This document shows, piece after piece, positions 15,382 through 23,821 of a stretch of 30,227 nucleotides of DNA. The stretch's first letter is position 1. Every line of letters starts with the position of its first letter. The notes beneath the pieces are model-generated. The model did no database searches, had not been told where the DNA came from, and was given only the letters and a program-made list of their open reading frames with translations. Source of the DNA: Elusimicrobiota bacterium (lineage in GTDB: Bacteria; Elusimicrobiota; Elusimicrobia; Elusimicrobiales; Elusimicrobiaceae); assembly GCA_023398295.1 (NCBI GenBank), contig JAEWSL010000071.1, forward strand, positions 1-30,227. Reading direction: 5' to 3'. Both the position numbers and the translations under genes were made by a program.

Positions 15382-17742
15382 ATGAACAGATTTTTATGCA
15401 TACACGGGCACTTTTACCAACCGCCGCGCGAAAACCCATGGATAGAAGAAGTTGAAATCCAAGACAGCGCGGCCCCTTACCGCAACTGGAACGAACGCAT
15501 CACTTTTGAATGCTACCACGCAAACAGCGCGGCGCGCATCTTAAACAACGTGCGGCAGGTAAGAGATATAGTAGATAACTACGCCAAAATAAGTTTTAAC
15601 TTCGGGCCGACATTGCTCTCCTGGCTTGAGCAGTACGATAAAGAAACTTACAACGCCGTCTTGGAGGCTGATAAAAAAAGCCTCTCCTTATACAACGGCC
15701 ATGGCAGCGCAATAGCGCAGGTTTATAATCATCTTATAATGCCCCTTGCAAACGAACAGGATAAAATAACGCAGGTAATCTGGGGCATAAAAGATTTTGA
15801 AAAACGCTTTAAGCGCAAACCCGAAGGCATGTGGCTGGCCGAAACTGCCGTTGATACCCAAACGCTGGAAATCCTATCCCAAAACGGCATTAAATTTACC
15901 ATTCTTGCGCCGGCGCAATGCGCACGGACAAGAAAAATAGGCGCCTCCAACTGGCAAAGCGAGGCCAACGCAAAAGTGGACCCCAAGAAACCCTATCTTT
16001 GTAAACTGCCTTCGGGAAACGTAATCAATTTATTTTTTTACGACGGGCCGATATCGCAGGCCATCGCCTTCGGCGACACCTTAAAAAGCGGGGAACGTTT
16101 TGCAGCCCGCCTCTTAAGCGCTTTTGACACCAGACAGGACCCGCAGCTTGTCCACATCGCCACCGACGGCGAAACTTACGGCCACCATCAGAAATTTGCC
16201 GAGATGGCGCTTGCCTACTGCATAGATTATGTGGAGAAAAATAATCTTGCGCAGATAACCGTCTACGGCGAGTATTTGGAAAAATTCCCCCCGCAGTACG
16301 AAGCCCAGATTAACGAAAACACTTCCTGGAGCTGCATCCACGGCGTTGAACGCTGGAAAAGCGACTGCGGCTGCAACAGCGGGGCACACCCGCAATGGAA
16401 TCAGCGCTGGCGCGCGCCGCTTCGGGCCGCGCTTGATTTTGTAAGGGACTCTTTGCTTAAAACTTTTGAAGACAAAGGCGCGCTCTATTATAAAGACCTA
16501 TGGGCCGCGCGCAACGCCTATATTGACGTTATCCTAGACCGCGCCCAAACGCAAAAATTTCTTGAAACTTACGGTACGCAAAAAGCGCTTGAAGATAAAC
16601 CTTCAGCCTTAAAACTAATGGAAATGCAGAGAAACGCCATGCTTATGTACACAAGCTGCGGCTGGTTTTTTGATGAAATTTCGGGCATAGAAACTTTGCA
16701 GATTATGGCTTACGCAAAACGCGCTTTTGGCTACAACAAAGGCTTAACCGGCGAGGATTTGGAAAAGCAGTTTATAGACAAACTTGCCGCCGCGCCCAGC
16801 AACGTGCCTTCCTTAAAAGACGGCGGGCTTATATACCGCCAATACGTAAAGCCAATGTCTTTGGGCCTGCGAAAAGCGGCCATACATTACGCCGTTTCCT
16901 ATCTCTTAGACGAAATTTTGTTTGAGGACCGCATATTTTTCTATAGCATAAGCGAGCAGAAAGTTGACGTCTTAAGACAGGGCAAAGCGCGGCTTGTCAC
17001 GGGATACGGCGTTTTTACTTCGCAAATTACCACCGAGGCAAGAAAAGTAAGTTTTGCCGTTTTGCATACGGGCGGCAGCGATATTACCGCAGGCGCAATC
17101 TACGGACAGACCGATAATCTTGACCATATCCGCGAAGTTTTTTCCTTCGGGGAAATTGAGCAGTGCAAAAGCCTTATAGAAAATTCCTTTGTGGACGTAA
17201 CAAATATAAAGCAGCTGCTCAAAGAAAAGCAAAGGCAGATTCTTGCCAATGCAATTGAAAAAGCAAAGAAAAGAATACGCGCCAACTTCCTTAATATTTT
17301 TGAGCAGGAGCATACCGTTCTTGAGTATATAAGAAGCGTCGGCATGCCTATGCCGAAATTATTTTTGAGCCTTTCGGAATTTGTGCTTAATTTTGAGCTG
17401 AAAGAAGAACTGCATAAAGAACCCGTTGACGCGGCTTTGGTCGGCCGCCATCTTACGGACTTAAAGCAGGCCAACGGAAAATTAGACGAGGAAGGCTTAA
17501 AATATCTGCTTACCAAACGCCTGGACAACCTCTGCGACGATTTGGCCCGCGACAGTTTTGACTTGCAGCGCGCAACAAAGATAATTGATTTCCTTTCAAT
17601 GACCGAAACTTACGCCCTGCCCGTTGATTTGTACCGCGCGCAGGAGATTATTTTTAAGCTTCTTGAAAAAATCCCCGCAAACCAAAAAAGCCCTTTGTTT
17701 GATACTTTGTGTAAAAAACTGAACTTAAATTTGGAAAATTAA
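15382..17742 (+). CDS. GH57 glycoside hydrolase with DUF3536 domain
   Basis: The 786-residue cytoplasmic protein belongs to glycoside hydrolase family 57. Motif 1 is HGHFYQPP (residues 8-15), the predicted nucleophile is E154 in GMWLAETAVD, and the predicted acid/base is D262 in ATDGETYGHH. The catalytic barrel covers about residues 1-300 and the rest matches the helical DUF3536 extension found in a bacterial GH57 subgroup. Related GH57 enzymes act on alpha-1,4 or alpha-1,6 glucans as amylases, branching enzymes or glucanotransferases. Which reaction this subgroup performs is not clear to me. Proximity to glgP supports glycogen or maltodextrin turnover. It heads an operon with nfnB and nfnA, 25 bases upstream of the former. 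Confidence 0.88.
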   Translation: MNRFLCIHGHFYQPPRENPWIEEVEIQDSAAPYRNWNERITFECYHANSAARILNNVRQVRDIVDNYAKISFNFGPTLLSWLEQYDKETYNAVLEADKKSLSLYNGHGSAIAQVYNHLIMPLANEQDKITQVIWGIKDFEKRFKRKPEGMWLAETAVDTQTLEILSQNGIKFTILAPAQCARTRKIGASNWQSEANAKVDPKKPYLCKLPSGNVINLFFYDGPISQAIAFGDTLKSGERFAARLLSAFDTRQDPQLVHIATDGETYGHHQKFAEMALAYCIDYVEKNNLAQITVYGEYLEKFPPQYEAQINENTSWSCIHGVERWKSDCGCNSGAHPQWNQRWRAPLRAALDFVRDSLLKTFEDKGALYYKDLWAARNAYIDVILDRAQTQKFLETYGTQKALEDKPSALKLMEMQRNAMLMYTSCGWFFDEISGIETLQIMAYAKRAFGYNKGLTGEDLEKQFIDKLAAAPSNVPSLKDGGLIYRQYVKPMSLGLRKAAIHYAVSYLLDEILFEDRIFFYSISEQKVDVLRQGKARLVTGYGVFTSQITTEARKVSFAVLHTGGSDITAGAIYGQTDNLDHIREVFSFGEIEQCKSLIENSFVDVTNIKQLLKEKQRQILANAIEKAKKRIRANFLNIFEQEHTVLEYIRSVGMPMPKLFLSLSEFVLNFELKEELHKEPVDAALVGRHLTDLKQANGKLDEEGLKYLLTKRLDNLCDDLARDSFDLQRATKIIDFLSMTETYALPVDLYRAQEIIFKLLEKIPANQKSPLFDTLCKKLNLNLEN

Positions 17743-17767
17743 ATATTTACTTAAGGAGATAAGAATT

Positions 17768-19177
17768 ATGCCAAACCCGTCTTTGCCGCGCCAAAAAGGC
17801 AATAGGCAAACGCCGCAGGAAAGAGTAACAAATTTTGAAGAGGTCGCTTGCGGACTGAGCAAAGAAGAAGCCTCCCAGGAAGCTTCGCGCTGCTTAAACT
17901 GCAAAGACCACCCCTGCCAAAACGCCTGCCCCGTAAACGTAAGGATACCGCAATTTATAGCTTTATTAAATAAAAACGACGTTAAGGGCGCCGTTTCAAA
18001 AATTATGGAAACAAGCCTGCTCCCCGCGATATGCGGGCGCGTCTGTCCGCAGGAAAAATACTGCGAAGGCGCCTGCGTGCTTAAGGCAAAATTCGGCTCG
18101 GTAGCGATAGGTTTGCTTGAAAGATATACCGCAGACACCGCCAGAAAAGAAGGCCTCTTAACCCCGCCGCAGACCGCGCCGCAGACGGGTTTTAAGATTG
18201 CCTGCGTGGGCTCGGGCCCGTCGTCTTTAGCCTGCGCGGCCGAACTTAAGCGCGCCGGCAACGACGTTACAGTTTTTGAAGCCTTAAATAATTTCGGCGG
18301 GGTTTTGCGCTACGGCATACCTTCTTTCAGGCTGCCGCGCAAGACCGTATCAAGCGAGGTGCAAACACTTAAAGATATGGGCGTAAATTTTGCTGAAGAT
18401 ATTTTAGTAGGCGCCGCCTTAACCGTTGAAGAACTGCTGCAGGATTACGACGCCGTCTACGTAGGCAGCGGCGCGGGCCTGCCCACCATGGCCGATATCC
18501 CGGGGGAAAGCGCCGTCGGCGTTTACAGCGCAAACGAGTTTTTGACAAGAATAAATCTTATGGGCGCGGCCAAATTCCCCAAAGCCGACACGCCGCTTAA
18601 AATGGGCAAACGCGTTATAGTCCTGGGCGGGGGAAACAGCGCCATGGACGCGGCAAGATGCGCGCGCCGCCTTAATCCGCAGAGCGTAACCGTCGTCTAC
18701 CGCCGCAGCCAGGCCGAAATGCCCGCCAGGGCAGAAGAGGTGGAAAACGCCATGGAAGAAGGCGTAAAGTTTATGTTTCTTACCGTGCAAAAAGAAGTCC
18801 TGACCGACGAAAACGGCCGCGTAAGAGGCCTTAAATGCCTCAAGGCCCAGCTTGGCGAACCCGACGCAAAAGGCCGCAGACGGCCCGTTATAATAGAAGG
18901 CTCCGACTTTGAAATGGAGGCAGACAGCATCATAGTCGCCATAGGGCAAAAGCCAAACCCGATTATCCCCAAAACAACGCCCAAATTAAAAATGACCGAT
19001 AAAAACACCGTCGCTTTAGACGAAAACGGAAACACCAGCATAGAAGGCGTTTTTGCCGGCGGGGATATTGCGCGCGGCGGCGCCACCGTGCTGCTTGCCA
19101 TGAAAGACGGCATAGAAAACTCTCAAAAGATACTAGCCTTTCTTAAGGGCAAAACGCCAAAGAGCGCAAAAAAATAA
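17768..19177 (+). CDS. nfnB: NfnB / glutamate-synthase-small-subunit-like flavoprotein
   Basis: The 469-residue protein is the large subunit of the NADH-dependent ferredoxin:NADP+ oxidoreductase, of the GltD family. The N-terminal part holds two cysteine groups for [4Fe-4S] clusters (C42, C45, C50, C54 and C89, C93, C99, C103, in CLNCKDHPC and CGRVCPQEKYCEGAC). An FAD-binding motif VGSGPSSLACAAEL follows near residue 145, and an NADP-binding motif VLGGGNSAMDAARCARR near 285. Because nfnA follows 15 bases downstream and no large glutamate synthase subunit is seen, I prefer electron bifurcation over glutamate synthesis. AAGGAG precedes the ATG. Confidence 0.88.
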   Translation: MPNPSLPRQKGNRQTPQERVTNFEEVACGLSKEEASQEASRCLNCKDHPCQNACPVNVRIPQFIALLNKNDVKGAVSKIMETSLLPAICGRVCPQEKYCEGACVLKAKFGSVAIGLLERYTADTARKEGLLTPPQTAPQTGFKIACVGSGPSSLACAAELKRAGNDVTVFEALNNFGGVLRYGIPSFRLPRKTVSSEVQTLKDMGVNFAEDILVGAALTVEELLQDYDAVYVGSGAGLPTMADIPGESAVGVYSANEFLTRINLMGAAKFPKADTPLKMGKRVIVLGGGNSAMDAARCARRLNPQSVTVVYRRSQAEMPARAEEVENAMEEGVKFMFLTVQKEVLTDENGRVRGLKCLKAQLGEPDAKGRRRPVIIEGSDFEMEADSIIVAIGQKPNPIIPKTTPKLKMTDKNTVALDENGNTSIEGVFAGGDIARGGATVLLAMKDGIENSQKILAFLKGKTPKSAKK

Positions 19178-19192
19178 CGGAGATTTTATTTT

Positions 19193-20068
19193 ATGGAAAA
19201 ATATACGATTGTTAAAAAAACAAATATTTCGGACTCTATCTGCCGCTTTGAAATCCTGGCTCCGCTGATAGCAAAAAAAGCAAAAGCGGGGCAGTTTATA
19301 ATTTTGCGCAAGGGAGACGACGGCGAGAGAGTGCCCGTTACGCTCGTAGACTGGGACGCCAAAAAAGGCTCTATAACCGCCATCATACAGGCCATAGGCA
19401 AATCTACAGCCTTGTTTAACGATATGAAAGAAGGCGAAGCATTCACAAATGTGGCAGGCCCTTTGGGCATGCCCGTTGAAATTAAGAAATACGGCACTGT
19501 TGCCGTCGTGGGCGGCGGCGTTGGCATAGCGGAGGTTTATCCTATTGCAAAAGCGCTTAAGGAAGCGGGAAATAAAGTAATCTCGGTTTTGGGCGCGCGG
19601 ACAAAAAGCCTGCTGATACTTGAGGACCTTATGAAAACCGTTTCCGACAAAACCGTCGTTGCGACTGACGACGGTTCCTACGGGCAAAAAGGTATGGTAA
19701 CAGACGCCATTAAAACCCTTTATGAAAACGGGGATAAAATTGACGCCGGCTTTATCATCGGCCCGATACCGATGATGAAATTTACTTCGCTTTTAATGAC
19801 CAAACTCGGCATCAAGCCTTACGCCAGCCTTAACCCCATTATGCTTGACGGCACGGGCATGTGCGGCTGCTGCCGCGTGCTTATAGACGGCAAAACTAAA
19901 TTTGCCTGCGTGGACGGCCCGATGTTTGAGGCGGAGCATATTGATTTTGACAATCTGATAAAGAGAACTTCAGAATATAAAGAGGAAGAAAAGCTTTCCC
20001 TCAACCTCTACCGTCAGGAAACGGAGGAAGACGGCACACCCCATAAATGTAAAATAGGCCTGCATTAG
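19193..20068 (+). CDS. nfnA: NfnA, ferredoxin-NADP reductase-like subunit
   Basis: The 291-residue protein is the small subunit partner of NfnB (also annotated as SudB or PyrK-like). It has an N-terminal ferredoxin-reductase FAD barrel (about 1-98), an NAD-binding domain with AVVGGGVGIAEVYP (104-117), and a C-terminal [2Fe-2S] site with D219, C224, C227 and C239 in LDGTGMCGCCRV and FACVDGP. An extra cysteine (C226) sits inside the usual CGGC pattern. The NfnAB complex couples NADH and reduced ferredoxin to NADP+ reduction, balancing redox in fermentative anaerobes. The ribosome site CGGAGA lies 9-14 bases before the ATG. Confidence 0.88.
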   Translation: MEKYTIVKKTNISDSICRFEILAPLIAKKAKAGQFIILRKGDDGERVPVTLVDWDAKKGSITAIIQAIGKSTALFNDMKEGEAFTNVAGPLGMPVEIKKYGTVAVVGGGVGIAEVYPIAKALKEAGNKVISVLGARTKSLLILEDLMKTVSDKTVVATDDGSYGQKGMVTDAIKTLYENGDKIDAGFIIGPIPMMKFTSLLMTKLGIKPYASLNPIMLDGTGMCGCCRVLIDGKTKFACVDGPMFEAEHIDFDNLIKRTSEYKEEEKLSLNLYRQETEEDGTPHKCKIGLH

Positions 20069-20099
20069 GCCCGCGTTAAATTTGCGGTAAACAAAAATT

Positions 20100-20130
20100 A
20101 CGGCGCGCTTTTTTAAGCGCGCCGTTTTTA
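20100..20130. terminator. Bidirectional terminator between nfnA and the pilus locus
   Basis: ACGGCGCGCTT (20100-20110) pairs with AAGCGCGCCGT (20115-20125) around a TTTT loop, followed by TTTTA on the plus strand. On the minus strand the stem is followed by AATTTTTG, which also ends the pilus gene set. Confidence 0.88.
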
Positions 20131-20148
20131 TATAAACGCTAAATGGGA

Positions 20149-20703
20149 TTACTTGGTTTTGCTTAAAGGAAGAATGAAAGATATGGGGCGATCTCTGCTG
20201 GGCACGTTTTTTACGACTTTAATGAGGCCGCCGGTTTCGCATAAATAATTATATCCGCGAAAGCATTTTTCCCCGTAGGGATATTTGCAGATATCCCGCT
20301 TGTCATACTTGCAGATAAGAGGAATGTTCGGCGGGTAGGTTGAAATTTCAAGCGTAACTACCTGCCAAACTTCCGTACGTTCTATATTAACGTTTACATT
20401 TCTTAAGGAAAGGAATTTCCTTGTTGATTCGTTGGTAAAGCCTATATAATCTTTAACTTTATCGGATATGTCTTTAAGAAGAAAATTTTTATCCCAGCCG
20501 CTTGCGTATTCCGTAGTGCGGTGGGACTCAAGCTGCCAGCGGCGCGCCGCGTAGAAAGAAGCTATTTCCGCCTTCTGCATAAGCACTAAAAGGCCGTATA
20601 TTTTCAGAATAAAAAGGGTTAAAATAAAAAATATCGGGAACAGCAGCACCACTTCGGTAGTGGCCTGCCCTTTCCTGCACGAAAATATATTCTTTATTTT
20701 CAC
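20149..20703 (-). CDS. TadE-like pseudopilin, cysteine-containing
   Basis: The 184-residue protein has a TadE-type N-terminus: a short basic leader ending CRKGQATTE (predicted prepilin-peptidase cut after G12, glutamate at position 5 of the mature chain) and one hydrophobic helix (about 17-40). The rest should be exported. Four cysteines cluster in its last third (PLICKYD, RDICKY, EKCFR, YLCETG), suggesting disulfides. The start codon is GTG and overlaps the stop of the upstream gene by four bases, with a GAGG site inside that gene, so translation is probably coupled. It is the last gene of the locus. Confidence 0.82.
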   Translation of the reverse strand: MKIKNIFSCRKGQATTEVVLLFPIFFILTLFILKIYGLLVLMQKAEIASFYAARRWQLESHRTTEYASGWDKNFLLKDISDKVKDYIGFTNESTRKFLSLRNVNVNIERTEVWQVVTLEISTYPPNIPLICKYDKRDICKYPYGEKCFRGYNYLCETGGLIKVVKNVPSRDRPISFILPLSKTK

Positions 20704-21812
20704 GGATAAAGCCTCACCTGATATTTCGGCGTCGGATTAGGCCAAACGCAGTTATTATTTTCCCTCGGGCACTGCAGAGCGGCGCGCACGTGCACATGCG
20801 GATTAAATCTGGAAAGACCTATATTAAAATAGTTGGAGGGCGCTTGGAAAGGCTGATTTATTTCAACGCCGCTGTAAATTTTTCTAAGGCGTTCCCTTGC
20901 GGTTTTGCTTAAAAAAGCAAACTGAAACAGCCTTCCGTTGGAAAAGTTAAGATCCACAAGAGGTATTACAAAAGCCATATTTTCGCCCGTGCTGTAGTAG
21001 AACATTCTTACAGTTTTAATATAAATAGGCTCCGTGTCAAAAATATAATTTTGGAACTGCAGGGCCCCTTCTTTTCCGCATTCGCTCATTTTGCAATTGC
21101 TCATATTTAAGTAAAAAGCTTTTCTGAAAAATTCCCCGTTTTTCGTAAGACGTTCATAAACCTTTTTTTGGTTTTCATAAATTGTGTCCAGCAGGTAATA
21201 AATGGTCATATAGAGTCTTGCGGCTTCAATTTCCGTCGGCATTATATGCGTTTTTGCGTAATGGCGGAACATAATATCGTAGACTTTGTCTTCATCTGCG
21301 GTAGGATTTTCCGTGTTCCAGTTGGCGCGCGGGTTTTCGGTTTCTTCTTTGCCGCCAAAACTGTCTTCGGGATCGTAAGGCTCGGTATAATAATGCAGTT
21401 CCCAGGTGGTGTCGTTATCTTTAGGCTCGGTATTATAATCGCTGTTTACGTCCATGGCGGGAAAAGCGCCCGCTTTATAAAAAAGTTCAAAGAGGCTTAT
21501 GGCCTTTGCGTTTTCGGTATCTTCGTTTGGCTGTATCTGCAAATTATCAACGGCAAGATTTTCCCTGAACAATCTGAAAGGAAACGCCCCGTTAACATAG
21601 GCCGTCGCGTTAAGATAGACAGAGGCGGAGGTAAGCTCAACAAAAGCCGCCGTGTCTAAAGAAAACTGCTCCCTTATTTTGGTGACGGATAGTTTTGTCG
21701 TTTCAAAAAGCAGATATATTACCAGAAGTATCGTGGGGATAAGCAATATCGCGGGCAGCACAATCTGCGCCTTTTTATTATTTATTGTTTTGAAATAAAC
21801 GCAAAAACGCAT
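20700..21812 (-). CDS. TadG-like pseudopilin or pilus-associated protein
   Basis: The 370-residue protein begins with KKAQIVLPAILLIPTILL, a basic leader and single membrane helix placed like those of TadE/TadG proteins, then a long extracytoplasmic domain rich in Asp, Glu, Asn and Tyr. The alignment puts Ala rather than Gly at the cleavage site and Pro at mature position 5 where pilins have Glu. This recalls the atypical minor pseudopilins that sit at fibre tips. Four cysteines form two close pairs (NCKMSEC and QCPRENNNC). GAGG precedes the ATG, eight bases after the pilin stop. Confidence 0.72.
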   Translation of the reverse strand: MRFCVYFKTINNKKAQIVLPAILLIPTILLVIYLLFETTKLSVTKIREQFSLDTAAFVELTSASVYLNATAYVNGAFPFRLFRENLAVDNLQIQPNEDTENAKAISLFELFYKAGAFPAMDVNSDYNTEPKDNDTTWELHYYTEPYDPEDSFGGKEETENPRANWNTENPTADEDKVYDIMFRHYAKTHIMPTEIEAARLYMTIYYLLDTIYENQKKVYERLTKNGEFFRKAFYLNMSNCKMSECGKEGALQFQNYIFDTEPIYIKTVRMFYYSTGENMAFVIPLVDLNFSNGRLFQFAFLSKTARERLRKIYSGVEINQPFQAPSNYFNIGLSRFNPHVHVRAALQCPRENNNCVWPNPTPKYQVRLYP

Positions 21813-21820
21813 AGGCGTCC

Positions 21821-21994
21821 TCAGGTCAGAATATTGCCGATAAGGGAAAAAAACGCCCCCGCAAGTTCCTTATGGAAACTGACGGTAAAAAGCGCAATAA
21901 AAGTAGCCACGGCGGCAAGCATAAGAACAAATTCTACCGTTTGCTGCCCGCGCTTTGACGTTACTGCCCCTAATATACGGCTTCTGTTAAACAT
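21821..21994 (-). CDS. Flp-like type IV pilin (very short)
   Basis: Starting at the ATG at 21994 the product has 57 residues: a basic leader of 16 residues ending SKRG, then QQTVEFVLMLAAVATFIALF, a hydrophobic N-terminal helix with glutamate at mature position 5, then only about 20 more residues. This matches the size and layout of Flp pilins and class III signal-peptide proteins. A TTG at 22003 could add three residues (GAGG lies nine bases before it). The choice is uncertain because neither start has an ideal ribosome site. It is placed between the response regulator and the TadG-like gene, so it is probably the major subunit. Confidence 0.75.
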   Translation of the reverse strand: MFNRSRILGAVTSKRGQQTVEFVLMLAAVATFIALFTVSFHKELAGAFFSLIGNILT

Positions 21995-22016
21995 AAATCT
22001 CAACGGTCCGCGCCTC

Positions 22017-22682
22017 TTATCTGTCGGAAGATATAATGCCCAGCTTTATAGCCTTTACCACGGCTTCCGTCCTGCTTGAAACGTCCAGTTTATGAAACGC
22101 GCTGTTAAGATGATTCTTTATGGTTTTGACGCTGCAGCCAAGCTCCATGGCAAGCTCTTTATTGCTCATGCCGCGGCCCAAAAGATCTAAAACGCGGATT
22201 TCTGTTTTAGTAAGAGCCGCCTGAGAGGGAACATTGCTGTCCCCCATTTTTCTGAGCCCTTGCAGCAATTTGCCCATAAGCTGCTGCGGTATCATAAGCC
22301 CTTCGGAGGTAAAAGTTCTTATGGAATTTACCAGTTCCGCGGCGGGAAGCATCTTTGACAAATAGCCGTTTGCGCCGGCCTGTATGGCTTCCATAACGTG
22401 GGCTTCGTCTTCAAAGCTTGAAAGCATAAGTATGTTGACCTGCGGCAATACTTTCTTAATCTGCCGCGTGGCCGAAATACCGTCAAGCTTAGGAAGTTTT
22501 ATATCCATAAGCACGACTTCGGGCTTAAGTTTTTTGGTGAGGGCAACCGCTTCCTCCCCGTCGGCCGCTTCGCCTACAACGGCTATCCACTTTTCTCCGG
22601 TAAGGACGTCTTTTATTCCTTCGCGGAAAAGCGTTTGGTCATCTGCTATGAGTACTTTTATTGTTTTTTTCTTGACAGCCAT
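22017..22682 (-). CDS. NarL/LuxR-type response regulator
   Basis: The 221-residue protein has a receiver domain (about 8-125; acidic pair D14/D15, phospho-acceptor D60 in VVLMDIKLP, lysine in GYLSKML) and a C-terminal LuxR helix-turn-helix (about 155-215; LTKTEIRVLDLLGRGMSNKE and CSVKTIKNH). It should bind DNA when phosphorylated. It lies 11 bases after the REC-kinase gene and directly before the pilin gene, so regulation of the pilus genes is a natural guess. GAGGGAG precedes the ATG. Confidence 0.93.
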   Translation of the reverse strand: MAVKKKTIKVLIADDQTLFREGIKDVLTGEKWIAVVGEAADGEEAVALTKKLKPEVVLMDIKLPKLDGISATRQIKKVLPQVNILMLSSFEDEAHVMEAIQAGANGYLSKMLPAAELVNSIRTFTSEGLMIPQQLMGKLLQGLRKMGDSNVPSQAALTKTEIRVLDLLGRGMSNKELAMELGCSVKTIKNHLNSAFHKLDVSSRTEAVVKAIKLGIISSDR

Positions 22683-22693
22683 ATGCTACTCCC

Positions 22694-23818
22694 TCAGTTT
22701 TGATTAAAAACAGGTAGGGTAAAGCTGAAAGAAGAGCCCAGCCCGGGCCCTTCGCTTTCAGCCCATATTCTGCCTTCGTGATTAAGCACAATTTCCCTCG
22801 CGATGGAAAGGCCTAAACCGAGGCGTCCCCCCTGCCCGCTTTGATAAAAACTTTCAAACAGCAATTTAGTTTGGCTCGGCTCTATACCGTCCCCGGAGTC
22901 CTTAACAGAAACTTTAGCATTTTTATCGTCAATTTTCACTACGGAAATTATAATCTTGCCGTTTTGAGGCGTATGTCTTATCGCATTCTCCGCGATATTG
23001 GCGATGACCTGGCGTATGCGCTTTGCGTCGCCGAAAACTTCTATCTTCTCGGCGCCTTCAAAGGACATATAAATATCTTTAAGTTTTGCTTTTTCCTTAA
23101 AAACTTCATACGCGCTTTTTATGACCGAAGTAAGTTCAAAGCTAGCTTTCTCCATTCTCAGTTTGCCTTTTTCTATGGCGGCCCAATCCACCAAGTCTTT
23201 GACCAAAAGAAAAATCTGGTCAAGACTGTCGTCCATATAGCGCATCTTTTTCTTTTGTTCTTCGCTGGGTTCGGCAATGCTTTTTGCAAACATTTCATAG
23301 CTCATTCTTACCGCCACCATACTGTTCGCCAGATCGTGCGACACTACGGAAAAGAATTTGCTTTTCATATTGTTTAAGTGCGTCAAATCCTTGTTGGTGG
23401 CCTTTAATTGCAGAAGAAGTTCGCGGTTGCTTTTCTCAAGATAAAATTTTTCAAGCGCGCGTTTAATAGTGCGTTTTAAGTCCTCCAGACGCACGGGCTT
23501 TATCATAAAGTCATAGACCGATTCCTGTATCGCTTTTAAGGCCGTGTCCAGCGAGGCGTAAGCCGTCATCATTATTATCTGGGATTCGTTGTTAAAAGTT
23601 CTTATCTGCTGCACTACGTCAAGGCCCGTGCCGTCAACAAGATTATAATCCATTAAAATCACGTTGAAATTATTATTGGCTACAAGCGCAAGACTTTCTT
23701 TTGCGCCCGCAGCCTGATAAACGTCGTAGCCTTCAATTTCAAGCAGCTCGCTTAAAGTTTCCCTCAAGTTATCGTCGTCGTCAACAACAAGTATTTTCAC
23801 TCTCTCTTCGGTATCCAT
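22694..23818 (-). CDS. Receiver-histidine kinase protein (REC-HisKA-HATPase)
   Basis: The 374-residue soluble protein has an N-terminal receiver (about 7-122; D57 in VILMDYNLVDG, K107 in FMIKPVR), a coiled linker, a HisKA-like dimerisation helix with H161 in SVVSHDLANSM, and a HATPase domain (N box IANIAENAIRHTP, DSGDGI, GLGLSIAREI). The residues after H161 differ from the usual H-E/D-x-x-N/T-P. It lacks any membrane segment, so it should be driven by the membrane kinase encoded three bases upstream, and could pass phosphate to the NarL-type regulator 11 bases downstream. The order supports a relay, but the partners are inferred from position only. Confidence 0.9.
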   Translation of the reverse strand: MDTEERVKILVVDDDDNLRETLSELLEIEGYDVYQAAGAKESLALVANNNFNVILMDYNLVDGTGLDVVQQIRTFNNESQIIMMTAYASLDTALKAIQESVYDFMIKPVRLEDLKRTIKRALEKFYLEKSNRELLLQLKATNKDLTHLNNMKSKFFSVVSHDLANSMVAVRMSYEMFAKSIAEPSEEQKKKMRYMDDSLDQIFLLVKDLVDWAAIEKGKLRMEKASFELTSVIKSAYEVFKEKAKLKDIYMSFEGAEKIEVFGDAKRIRQVIANIAENAIRHTPQNGKIIISVVKIDDKNAKVSVKDSGDGIEPSQTKLLFESFYQSGQGGRLGLGLSIAREIVLNHEGRIWAESEGPGLGSSFSFTLPVFNQN

Positions 23819-23821
23819 AAA

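Noticed and set aside
17768..19177. Glutamate synthase small subunit as the function of the GltD-like gene
   Set aside because: No large subunit is present, and the adjacent [2Fe-2S] flavoprotein subunit fits NfnAB better.
17725..19687. Several minus-strand open frames of 113-184 codons opposite the nfnB and nfnA genes
   Set aside because: They overlap well-supported flavoprotein genes, resemble no family and lack start signals.
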